Part shown: in pieces, positions 1-9,400 of the stretch | Position numbering within the stretch: the stretch's first letter is position 1 | Layout: every line of letters begins with the position of its first letter | NCBI GenBank assembly: GCA_023265625.1 | Contig: JAHFST010000002.1 | Coordinates: forward strand, 62,001-126,000 | Source of the DNA: Deltaproteobacteria bacterium | GTDB taxonomy: Bacteria; UBA10199; JACPAL01; JAHFST01 | Length of the DNA: 64,000 nt | Direction: 5' to 3' | Position numbers and translations under genes: made by a program | Notes under the pieces: generated by a model | What the model was told of the DNA's origin: nothing | The model's database searches: none | What the model saw: only the letters and a program-made list of their open reading frames with translations

Positions 1-247
1 ATGACCCAATAGCCCCTAACGGAGTCGCATAACCTCGCTCCAGCATCCCCTCGACCAATAGTTTTCCCATGAGTCCATGACCAAGTCCGCGAAAGCCCTG
101 CCCGGGAAAAAGAAATACCACTTTACCCTCTTTAGGAATGGGCCCCGGCGAGCCATCATTATTGGTACGAAACTGGATAGGGAGATCGGTCCCCTTAGGC
201 AAGGTAAAATCGGTAACAAGTCGAGCGGTTAGATTTAGGCTTCCCAT
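1..247 (-). CDS. FPGQG-motif protein, N-terminal fragment
   Basis: An open frame of 82 codons starts at ATG 247 and runs off the left window edge without a stop, so only the N-terminus is seen. Residues 43-51 read VVFLFPGQG. The FPGQG motif is the usual start of malonyl/acyl-CoA transferase domains, and the type I FAS in this window carries the same motif. The next residues (FRGLGHGLMGK) are not typical of FabD, so an alpha/beta-hydrolase or a divergent acyltransferase are both possible. A GAGGGAG purine run lies 13 nt before the ATG, somewhat far for a ribosome site. The catalytic part lies outside the window, so I do not assign a function. Confidence 0.55.
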   Translation of the reverse strand, partial: MGSLNLTARLVTDFTLPKGTDLPIQFRTNNDGSPGPIPKEGKVVFLFPGQGFRGLGHGLMGKLLVEGMLERGYATPLGAIGS

Positions 248-305
248 AGAAAAATATCAACTCCCTCAAGGTTGATTATCGGCAGGGATACCCAGAAGTT
301 GCTTA

Positions 306-743
306 CTAAAAACCCTTCGCGAGGATTTGGCTGAGGTGGTGCACTTTTGGGAAGAAGTGTTCGATGAGCAGGCCTACGATGAACCAGACGGGGATGTAGT
401 AGAGGGTGATTTGGCCCTTGATGTTGAAGCGGTCCGTGTAGTGCCAGATGTGTTTGCCGGTCAGGCGGGTGAGGAGGGTGCCGGTCAGGTATTCTACGGC
501 GAAGATGAACAGCATGTAGATGATGCCCCGAATCAGCCAGGGGTAGGCGTCAATGGTCCAATACAGGGTGGGAAAAAAGATCGAGATGAGGCCGTAGATC
601 GGGAACATCCAGAGGTAGGTAACGCCTTGGAGTTGCCAGCTTCGGCTTTGGATTAAGGTTTGAGTGGCGGTGAAGCAAATTTCCCCGAGCATCCCGAGGC
701 CGCCAAACAAGACAAAACGCCATATTGAGGGTGAAGACAGCAT
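306..743 (-). CDS. CmpB-like (putative ABC-transporter type IV) membrane protein
   Basis: A 145-aa integral membrane protein with about four hydrophobic segments. The middle region reads VEYLTGTLLTRLTGKHIWHY followed by RFNIKGQI. This matches the conserved core of the PF06541 family, called putative ABC-transporter type IV, whose substrate is unknown. The start ATG (743-741) directly abuts the TAA of the upstream rhodanese gene. The two are therefore probably translated from one leftward transcript by coupling, and no separate ribosome site is evident. No ATPase partner lies nearby. Confidence 0.75.
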   Translation of the reverse strand: MLSSPSIWRFVLFGGLGMLGEICFTATQTLIQSRSWQLQGVTYLWMFPIYGLISIFFPTLYWTIDAYPWLIRGIIYMLFIFAVEYLTGTLLTRLTGKHIWHYTDRFNIKGQITLYYIPVWFIVGLLIEHFFPKVHHLSQILAKGF

Positions 744-1172
744 TTATTTTTTAGCTTTTTCAAGGAGAGATTCGTATCCAACCCCCGGGCCAGCATCAGC
801 GCTGACCGGTAGCCCCAGCTGCGACCAACCGGGCTGATCGGGGGAACCGCCGAAGCCACCGCGGATGTTGCTTAAGTCGGTGTAGCCTATCCGTTGCATC
901 AGTTCACAGGCCCGCTGGGAACGTCCCCCCATCTGGCAGCCGACCACTAACCTCTTGTCTTTGGGCAAAATGGCCTCCACCACTTTGGGGAAATCCTGAT
1001 TGGGGCTCATCTGTCCGGAGCCGGTGTCGTAATGCATCAAGGGAATATTGATCGCCCCCGCCGCATGTCCCTTGGCAAACTCGGGGATGGAACGGACGTC
1101 GACATAAAGGGCTTGTTGATTCTCATCCAGGATCTTCTTGGCCTCGTCGGGCGTGATTTGTGGAATGGGCAT
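744..1172 (-). CDS. Rhodanese-like sulfurtransferase
   Basis: A 142-aa single-domain rhodanese. It has the usual N-terminal YVDVRSIPEF segment (CH2A-like), the HAAGAINIP segment and an active-site loop VGCQMGGRSQRA with the persulfide-forming Cys. Proteins of this family move sulfane sulfur; the acceptor here is unknown. It has no signal peptide, so it should be cytoplasmic. It sits in a leftward pair with the CmpB-like membrane protein (stop and start codons adjacent). Its upstream region carries one copy of an exact 60-bp repeat. Confidence 0.9.
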   Translation of the reverse strand: MPIPQITPDEAKKILDENQQALYVDVRSIPEFAKGHAAGAINIPLMHYDTGSGQMSPNQDFPKVVEAILPKDKRLVVGCQMGGRSQRACELMQRIGYTDLSNIRGGFGGSPDQPGWSQLGLPVSADAGPGVGYESLLEKAKK

Positions 1173-1225
1173 TGGGTCTCCTTAAATTAGGTGGATAGAA
1201 AATCCCAGGAATCTTGACTGGTATC

Positions 1226-1285
1226 CGCCGGTTTCACAAGAGTAGGCCTAACGCAGCTGGGATTTGAATTCAATGGGGGATTTTG
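1226..1285. repeat. 60-bp direct repeat, copy 1
   Basis: This 60-bp sequence is identical to 1928-1987. The copies lie 702 bp apart and bracket the orphan BrnA-like antitoxin. This copy is just upstream of the rhodanese gene; the other lies just past the stop codon of the 427-aa gene. The arrangement is what a duplication or insertion of a ~700-bp cassette would leave. Confidence 0.95.
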
Positions 1286-1304
1286 GGCTGATTTATGAAA
1301 ACAT

Positions 1305-1520
1305 TCAAGCCGCCCATTTTAAGGAGGGTTTTTTGCGGCTTCTGACGCAATCGAGCAGGTAGAGATCGATCAATTTTTGATAAGGGATGCCGGACTTTTC
1401 GGCCATCTTCTTGAAGTAGTCGATCACCTCGGGACTCAGATTAATCCCGACCGCCTTTTTTTTGCCTACGTAGGGATTTTTTACCTCTTTCATCTTTGCA
1501 AAATCGTATTCCTTCTTCAT
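1305..1520 (-). CDS. brnA: BrnA-like type II antitoxin, orphan
   Basis: A 71-aa protein resembling the BrnA antitoxin family (PF14384). It has KNPYVGKKKAVGINLSPEV followed by YFKKMAEKSGIPYQKLIDLY, the ribbon-helix-helix DNA-binding and dimer part. I chose ATG 1520 because GAGG lies 9 nt upstream and because family members begin close to this Met; the frame stays open to an ATG at 1589. BrnA normally follows a brnT toxin gene in one operon. The 400 bp upstream contain no brnT-like frame, so this is an orphan that may act as a solitary regulator. A TATAAT box overlapping a perfect inverted repeat lies upstream. Confidence 0.75.
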   Translation of the reverse strand: MKKEYDFAKMKEVKNPYVGKKKAVGINLSPEVIDYFKKMAEKSGIPYQKLIDLYLLDCVRSRKKPSLKWAA

Positions 1521-1606
1521 AAAAATTAACCTCGAACCAAACCCCATGTTTTGAGCGATTGGTCTTGTTTTTAATTTCATCCCATTCAAATTTAATCGTC
1601 ATGTAT

Positions 1607-1632
1607 ATTATATCTATATTTTATATAGATAT
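1607..1632 (-). promoter_or_regulatory. brnA promoter with operator palindrome
   Basis: Perfect 9-bp arms ATATCTATA (1610-1618) and TATAGATAT (1624-1632) are separated by 5 bp. A TATAAT -10 box (minus strand, 1612-1607) overlaps the left arm. RHH antitoxins repress their own promoters through such palindromes, so this is the probable BrnA operator. Confidence 0.6.
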
Positions 1633-1756
1633 CAATTAATGGTTTTTATACGATAGCGGAGCGGTTGAGGGAAGCCATGGTCAGGATTAAAGCAAATTTC
1701 AGGCCAAACAACACAGGACAATAAATCAAGGGTTTAGGATGATAAGAACGAAGAAA

Positions 1757-1775
1757 CCGTCCGAAAATCGGACGG
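1757..1775. other. Perfect 8-bp hairpin in the 1590-1998 gap
   Basis: CCGTCCGA (1757-1764) and TCGGACGG (1768-1775) form a hairpin with an AAA loop. A third CGTCCGA follows at 1780. There is no T-run, so it is not a simple terminator. The 409-bp stretch between the brnA region and the 427-aa gene otherwise holds the brnA promoter, a REP-like element and one copy of the 60-bp repeat. I see no convincing gene in it. Confidence 0.6.
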
Positions 1776-1880
1776 TAGCGTCCGAGAATCGAACCATCGT
1801 CTGAGTAACCCAGAATGGATCAAAACTTCTTTAACCCTGATCAAGCTAAGAAGTTATCCACAGGCAATCTTGATTTTTAT

Positions 1881-1917
1881 TTTATATTTCAGCTGGTTAC
1901 GCTGGTGCCTGGCACCA
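1881..1917. repeat. REP-like dispersed repeat, copy A
   Basis: A 37-bp unit ending in the palindromic core GTGCCTGGCAC (1905-1915). A second copy at 27158-27194 matches at 30 of 37 positions, including the first 11 and the last 13 bases. Short palindromic cores of this kind are typical of REP elements mobilised by RAYT transposases; no such gene is seen in the window. Confidence 0.65.
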
Positions 1918-1927
1918 TTGCACCATT

Positions 1928-1987
1928 CGCCGGTTTCACAAGAGTAGGCCTAACGCAGCTGGGATTTGAATTCAATGGGGGATTTTG
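1928..1987. repeat. 60-bp direct repeat, copy 2
   Basis: Exact copy of 1226-1285. It ends 11 bp from the stop codon of the 427-aa gene and directly follows the REP-like element. Confidence 0.95.
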
Positions 1988-1998
1988 CCCGAAGTAGT

Positions 1999-3282
1999 TT
2001 ACATGGTCTGTAAGATGTAGGCGTGTTGGTGACCTATTTCCACAGGGCCTCCCATGGGGCTGTCGGTTGTGGTGACGCGGTCCTCATATAAGGTGCGGTA
2101 AGGTCCATGTCCTTGTGAGAGGGCATACTCGGCCAGATGGCTCGGATGATCGACCAACAAGTTGGTGCAGCGAGGCGGGGCTAGGCCGATTTCCATCATG
2201 ACGAGGTGTGATCCGGGCCGTGAAGTGAGTCGAAGCAGCTGGTTGGCCGCCTCATCGATGGCCACTGGGGCGATGACGGCATGGGGACGAAGCTCGTCGA
2301 TCGGATCGCGGAAATCGACAAGACGGAGCCTCCCCTCCCGGAAGGCCTCCGGAAAGGTTCGGGTTAACCGATCGCTCAGGGAGAGTTGACCTCCTGACAC
2401 GAGACGATTGGTCCGGAAATTCTCGACGGCTAGGACGCACCAACCATGTTTGAGTAGAATGTCTATCAAACGGGTGTCGGTACGAAAGCAGGCCACGGCG
2501 ATCCAGGGAGGATCTGAGGTGGGGCGGGAGGCCAAAACCTGGTCGCATAATCGTTGCAGAAAGAGGGCTGCGCGGGGGGCTGGAAGTTTATCGACGCGCA
2601 AGGACTGCATGAGGTCGTCAAAAGGGGGGCGATTTTTGACCTGCGCGCGGATGCGCTCCAGCCAAACCTCCGTTGAGGTACTGGCCCAGAGGCGGTCGAG
2701 TAAGGTGGTGCGGGATTCTTCTTGCCACGATTCTCGAACTTCCAACTCTGCCACGGGGTAAAGCGGCCCGACATGGCCGGAGGAACGGCGGGGGAGCGAG
2801 GCCAGGATGTGAGTATCTCCCCGCTCCAGGGCGGCGAAGACCAACGTTGCCCCCTGTTGCACCAGGAATCCCTGATCCCGCCAAGGAAAGGCGAGCACCG
2901 GGGGAGAAGACCCTTTTTGCAACTGCTGGTGCGCCTCATCGATGGCTTGCCTCGCAAGGGTGTCGCACGGGACCAACAACGTCTCAAGCCGGAGATAGGC
3001 ACGTGGAAAAGTCTCTGTATCCGTAAAATCGATCCGATCGAATCGACCAACGGCCGCCGATAGGGCCAGGGTGACGGGATAGGGGCAATCTTGGGGGAGA
3101 AGGATCAAGCGACCACGATCGGGGAGATCGGTGGGCTGCACATACGGATCGATACGGCCTGCCGCAAGATCCGCAACGATGACCTGATGCAGGGCACATC
3201 GGATTGCCCACTGCTCGGGGGGCAGCCGGACACCGGCCTTCTGGAGTGACTGGTATTGTTGAATCTGGGTCATAAGCTTCAT
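1999..3282 (-). CDS. Unrecognised 427-aa protein divergent from the FAS gene
   Basis: A soluble protein of 427 aa with no signal peptide or membrane segment and no family that I recognise. The N-terminus (IQQYQSLQKAGVRLPPEQWA) looks helical. The C-terminal third contains a GSHLVMMEIGLAPPR stretch. The alternation of hydrophobic strands with helices is compatible with an alpha/beta fold, but I cannot name one. It starts 171 bp from the type I FAS start in divergent orientation, so the two may share a control region; ATCGGCCGAT (3290-3299) lies at its 5' end. No clear ribosome site precedes ATG 3282; a second in-frame ATG lies 9 nt downstream. Confidence 0.7.
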   Translation of the reverse strand: MKLMTQIQQYQSLQKAGVRLPPEQWAIRCALHQVIVADLAAGRIDPYVQPTDLPDRGRLILLPQDCPYPVTLALSAAVGRFDRIDFTDTETFPRAYLRLETLLVPCDTLARQAIDEAHQQLQKGSSPPVLAFPWRDQGFLVQQGATLVFAALERGDTHILASLPRRSSGHVGPLYPVAELEVRESWQEESRTTLLDRLWASTSTEVWLERIRAQVKNRPPFDDLMQSLRVDKLPAPRAALFLQRLCDQVLASRPTSDPPWIAVACFRTDTRLIDILLKHGWCVLAVENFRTNRLVSGGQLSLSDRLTRTFPEAFREGRLRLVDFRDPIDELRPHAVIAPVAIDEAANQLLRLTSRPGSHLVMMEIGLAPPRCTNLLVDHPSHLAEYALSQGHGPYRTLYEDRVTTTDSPMGGPVEIGHQHAYILQTM

Positions 3283-3453
3283 GAGCTATATCGGCCGATT
3301 ATTGATTTTGTTGCGTATTCGGGTGGGTTTTTGAAGCGCTAAAAAAAATAAAAAAATGTGAGCGAAATAAGCAACTTTTTAGGGAATAGGTCGAAATACC
3401 CCCCCAGTGCGGAGCCTTTGTTCATTTAAAGACGTCAATTAAGGAGCAAAAAT
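3283..3453. promoter_or_regulatory. Divergent control region of FAS and the 427-aa gene
   Basis: This 171-bp gap must hold the promoters of both divergent genes. I see an AT-rich tract (about 3342-3358), the palindrome ATCGGCCGAT at its left edge and an AAGGAG ribosome site just before the FAS ATG. I could not assign -35/-10 boxes with confidence. Confidence 0.4.
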
Positions 3454-6400
3454 ATGACCCCATCGACAACCGGTACACGATTATTACCACTAGGCCCCAG
3501 CTTTGGAGTGCCCGATCTTGGTTCTCCTGCTCATCAGCTGTCAAACTTTTTGAACACAGTTGCGATCCCAGCCGTTACGGCACAGGGGTGCTCTGAATCG
3601 GTTGTGAACGCTTTGAATGAGTTGCCAGGGCATCGGGAGTTATTGGAGCGATCGGGGATTACCGTTGGTCAAAATCCTTTGACGCTTCTTCAAGCGATGG
3701 GGAATTCGAGTCAGTATGCCGTTAATCTGATACAAAGTGAGGTAAAACTGGCCGATGTTTTAGGTGTTTTTGAACGCTTTGGTGTTGAGACCGCTGCTCT
3801 TAGCCATGCAGCAACACTTAGGGGTATTGCCTTAGCAGCGGCTGGCGTCGGCGGGACACATGCGGCCTTATTGACCGCCCGCGGTCCTTTGGCCCCTGAA
3901 TCTAGCGGGGCCGCGATTCGGACTCGCGAGCAAATGCTGCACACCTTTGAGCGGGGTGAGCGTTCCTTGAAGATTGTGGCCGAAAATGCCTGGAATGCCA
4001 AGGTGGCTGACTTGAAGGAGCGATTGGCTGATAAATATGTTGAGCCCAAAAACGAGGTGGAATTGGGGCTCGAGTTGGTCTGGGCCCTGGCAGTGCCAGC
4101 CAAGACCGATAGCGTTGTCTTGGGCGAACTGGATCGAATCAATGCCCTCCATCAGGCGGTGGCCGTGCTTGACCAGGTGATATTACAGGGCCTGACCCAG
4201 GCGGTCGAGGATTACACGACCAATTGGGACATGATTGCGGCCTATCATGAGGCGCGTCTGGTGCTGGGGATGGATAATCTGGAGCAGGGAATTTTTCATC
4301 GCCCGCTCTCGGCGTACGCGATTAAGGCTCAGGAAAAGAAGCTGACGGTTGCCTTTGTTTTTGCGGGTCAGTCCAATGCTTGGTACGAGGATCTGGCATT
4401 TTACTACCGAGTTTATCCTGAGACCCGTAAGACGATTGAAGCTGGGGCAGAGCGGGCCCGTCAGCTTTATCTGGAGAACCCACAACATCCGCGCAATCGT
4501 CCCATCGAGATCATGGCCTGGATTCGTGGTGAGATCCCTGTGCCTGAGGCGGAAAATTTAAATTGCGTGGAGGTCTCGGCGGAGGCGATTCGTATTTTGG
4601 AGAAGGCGGAATTAGAGGTTTTGCGGCATCGTGGATTTGATCCCGCAAAAATGGATGTCAAGGGGGCGACCGGACACAGTCAAGGGGTGATACCAGCCTT
4701 GGAATTGGCCGGGGGATTGACCGATGATGAAGCGGGAACCGATCTCTACGGGATGGGCGTGGCCTATCGCAGATCTCATCACCCTGTGTCCGGGAAACGA
4801 CCGATGCTGGCCTTGGGGCAGGTGGAAGGAGAGATCACACACTCCTATGCCAAGGTGCTCGGGACCACTTACGGGACATTGAAGCAGTGGGTGGCCGAAG
4901 TCGAAAAGGCGTTATCATGCAAGCTGTCCGTGGGGCGCAATACCGAATTTGATTTTATGGTGTCTGGAGATCCAGCGGCCTTGGATGCCTTGGAACAAGT
5001 TTTTGCCCGCGAGACGGCCGAGAAGGGCGCGAAGGATGTGGAGCGCACGAAGGACAATGCGCAAAAGATTCTTTTTACGCGACTGCCTACCGAAGAGGCG
5101 TTTCATCATCCGGCTCATATGGCAGCGGGGGAGGAAGGCCTGCGCGCTTGGGATCGGAAGCATGGGATCCGAGTTAATCCGAGGAGCTTAAGATTCCCTG
5201 TTTATGAGTCGATCAAGGGAGACGATTTACGGGAGGCAGAAGATCCTCTCGAAGTGACCATTCAAGGCCGTTCCACTAACCCGTGGGATTTTGTCAAGCA
5301 GACGGAACCGTTGCAAGGGGTCGATCTGGTCATCTGCCTGGGAGGCAGGGCCACGGCAAATATGGTTGAAAAGAATACCGTTGGGACCGGGACCCATGTG
5401 GAGGCCGCCGACCCAAAGACTTATTGGTCCTCGCTCTTCACAACCAGAGACGACCGGGTCAAGCAAGGCGTGCTTTATGCCCAGCCCACTTTAGTACAGC
5501 TCCCCGATGGGACGGTGTTGCCGCACAACTACTGGCTCTCGAGTAAGCGGGGTAGGACGGATTTCCCGATGAAGGTGGGAGCGATGACTCCCCACACCGG
5601 ACAGCCAGAACCAGTGGCGGCTATCTTGAAAAATGGTCTGATCACGGGGACCTCGAGCGGCAGTCAGGGTGCCTTTTTAGATCACAACATCCAGCGCATC
5701 GCGGAATTGACCGGTGGCGACATGTTTTTTGAGGTCAATCTGATCGGTGTGTGGGGCGGATTGGCTCAGCAAATCGGTGAAACGACGAAGGCGCGTGAGG
5801 CAGGGACGGATGCCGGGATTGAGCTAACGGCCGGGTTGCCAGGTAATATCGCCGACATCATCCGAAATTACAATAAAATGGGGGTGGCACCGACTCTGAA
5901 AGTGGGGCCGGAGTTTGAAGTACGTACCCTGGGGAAGATGTTGGAACAAAATCCTGACCTGTTAGGAAAATTTCGCGTTGCGGTGGAGATGAATCCCATT
6001 GACGTGGTGCTCGAAGGGGCGCAGGCCGGTGGGCATCACGCCCAGCGTGTCTTATCCGTCCAATGGGCCCAATCTTATGATTATTTAAAATCGTTGGGAA
6101 TCCTGGTGGGGGCGGCTGGCGGGATTGTTACGCCGGAGGATGTGGCACGTTACCTGACCCAGGGACCCGCGGAAGGTCGCAGACGGCCGGCGGATTTTGT
6201 GGTGTTGGGCAGCACGGCGCAGTTTTTTGATGTGATGAATATGACAGACTCGGTGCGGGAATATGCGGCCAAGATGACGAGCGCCGATGTCCGCACTACC
6301 CCCTCTCAGGCGGGGGCCCCACAGCATGTGGCCAACAACAAATATTACGAAGATGTGGTGGCCTTGGTGCAGGTGCAACAGGAACAACAGTATGTCGATA

Positions 6401-9400
6401 AGGCGGATAACAATAAGGTCAAATATAAACCGCTCGAGAAGGCACAGCAGGTGGTCTTGGCGGATCGATTCCGGGACAGCCTCAAGCCCTACTTCTTTGA
6501 ACGTAATAATCAATTGATTGAACCGACGCAGATGACCTACCGAGAGCTCTTGCAGCGCTATGTGGAATTGATGACCCATGGTGAAGCTGGTGCTTGGATG
6601 CCGCTCTATGAACATCACTATTCCAGAACCTTGGCCCGGATGATGGCCATGGTGGACCGCCGCCTAGCAGGGATTCATGGTCAGACCGATATATTTGTCG
6701 ATGAGAGCCTGACGGTTAGCGATCTTAAGAAGCGTCAGATGATCGACAATCCTCAGGCCTTTGTGGCGGCATTTTTGACGAGGCTAGGGGAGGCGGCTGA
6801 TCGTACTTTGATTGAAGACGATGTGGAGCTGTTGTCCGATATCTGGGATCCGGGTAGTTTGCAGAATTTGGATCACTTCCCCTTACGGTTCATGTTTACC
6901 CTGGACCCCGCCAAATTGATTGGTCACTACAAGATGGGTCAGACCCAGTTTGCCTTGGGCGAAGATGGAAAAGCACCCCGTTTGAAATTGATCCAAACAG
7001 GTCCACAAGCGGCCGATGGGATTGCCAAGCTGGGCAAGCCCACCATTTCGTTGGCCGATTATCATCGTGAATCCATTGAGGCCACGGTTGCGGCCATTCG
7101 GGCTCAAGGAGATCCAGTTGCAATTCCTGAGGTATCGGAACCAGGGGCGGTGCCTTTTCAAGCGGTGGCCCTTGATTCATTGGCGGGAGTGGAGAAGGTT
7201 TCTGAGACTCCTACGGATAGTGGCGGCACGGAGCGCATTTTCAAGGTTGATATCAAGGCGCTTGATGCGGCGCAGTTTTGGAACGGGTTGAAGAATCAAG
7301 GAACCGGGCGACTCCGCCAAATGCTCGATGTTGGCAAGGTTTGGAATGAGATGGGTGTGCGCGAAGACAATATGTTGGGCGATGTATTGAGTCCCGAGAA
7401 GGGCGAGCAGGTTCGCGTTCGTGTGGATGCGGCCGGCAAATTGGAATCGATTGCCTTCCTCTCGGCTGAGGGGAAAGAGACGGCAACAGTCTCGTTGGCG
7501 GGAGACGAAGGTGTCTTGACGGTGATCGATCGAGAGTATGGTTTTGATCAGCCTTATCGGTGGCGGCTCAAGACGGAAAATTGGCGTGGGTTGATGCCTA
7601 AGGTGACTGTCACCCCGGATGATCTTTACGGGAGTTACCATGCCATGCTGCAGAAGAGCTTTCCTGAATCCACCATGGTGCGGGATGCGGATGGTAAAGT
7701 ACGACTGACCTTCACTATTACGGATGAGGTTCAGCAACTCGTATTGGATGCCGCAGGCGAATATTCCGAAGCCGCCGTGCGTGGGGATGAGACAGGGAGA
7801 AAGCGGGTGCCACCGCAGGCCGTCGCCCGGATTTTAGCCGAACCCTGGATGTATGCCGTGTTTCGTCCAGTGCCGGGAGGTAATCCATTAAGGTTGCTGC
7901 ATACCACTCAGGCCTTAGCGATGACCGATCCTGAGGCCTGTCTCCACGTTGGGGATACCGTGACCATCGAGATGGAACCACTGGCTAGTTTTGAGACAGA
8001 TAATGGTCGTGTCGCCAAGGAACTTGGCACCGTTTATTTACTGGAACCGCAAGCCGAAGGGGAGCCCGTTCAGAAAAAAATCTTAACCACCACCAGTGCG
8101 GTGTTGACACAGGGCAATTTCAAAGCGCAGTCATCAGAGGACCGGGCCGGGTTTTCCAAGGATGAGGGGACGCTGGAACTCAAGGTAGACACTCGTTTGA
8201 AGGCGGAAACCGAGGCCGGGATCTGGAATCATGGTGTGCATGAATCACGGGTGACTTTAAACGAAGGGGTTACGCTGAAGGAAGACGAGGTTCTTCAGTT
8301 GGTGTATCAGGACGTTTCGACCCACACGATTTCTCCGGGCATTCCGTCAACACGCGTGATTGATTCGACGACCCAAGGGCAGTTGTTCCGGTTGAGCGCG
8401 GATGGAACGCGCGAAGCGATCGGTACGATGGTCCATACCTCGCAGCGTGCGGCGGATAAACCGCATCCTCTGCTGACGTCTCAGCTGATGACGAAGCGGA
8501 CGAACATTTCACAGCCGGAAGTCCCCTTTAAAAATCCCGTGCCGGTTCAGATCAGGCAGGGAAAAAAGATGGTGACCGAATTCAAATGGCGCTCGCCTCA
8601 TGCCGGTCAGGTTTATGCGAATGCCTCCGGAGATTTCAATCCCTTGCATCGTAACAGGCGCAAGGCCCGGATGGCAGCCAACCCGAAGGATCCGAACGAT
8701 CCCATGCGGAAGGGACCGATTAACCACGGGATGGAAACGATTGCCGAGGGGGCGTTAAAGGTCTTGGCGCAATCCACCCTGGCGGATGGGGATGCCAATC
8801 GTATTCGGAGTTATCGGGTGGAATTGAAGGAAAAGGTTCCCTTCGATGATAATTTGACGACCAAGATCGAGGCCATTGGGGCCCGGGATGGTCTCATCAT
8901 CGCGCGTGTCACCGTGAGCCATAAGGCGGAGATTGCCGGGGCCATGATGGATGTGCCGGTGTTGGTGATGACCGCCGAGGTGGAACAACCGGTGACCGCC
9001 TATTTGTTTCCGGGTCAAGGGGATCAAAAACCGGGGATGTTTGCCGAATTACTGAAGGACGAAGTGGGTAAGGCCTCGCTGGATAGGGCGGATAAATCGC
9101 TTCATCGTCAATTTGGTTTCCATATCCTGCAATTAGATGCGACCGCCAAGATGCCCGAGTTGCATTTTGACCCTGTGCCGGGATCAAACGTCCGGCGCTT
9201 GCCGATTAAACATCCCAATCATGTGATTGATCGTACCGAGATGTCTCAGGTGACCTTGATGGCCGCGTATATCGCGAACATTGATATCTTACGTGCCCGC
9301 GGGTTGTTGCCAAAGGATCCCGCGAAGGTTCGCGAGGCCTTGTCGCGGCATGCTATTTTTGGTGGCAACAGTCTGGGCGAGTATGCCGTTTCTTACGCCC

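Noticed and set aside
1854-1862. Perfect DnaA box TTATCCACA, with another at 29470-29478 on the minus strand
   Set aside because: They are single, isolated sites with no cluster, AT-rich unwinding region or dnaA/dnaN genes nearby, so not an origin; about this number may occur by chance.
1815-1997. Open frame of 60 codons on the plus strand
   Set aside because: It runs across the REP-like element and one copy of the 60-bp repeat, has no recognisable domain and no ribosome site.
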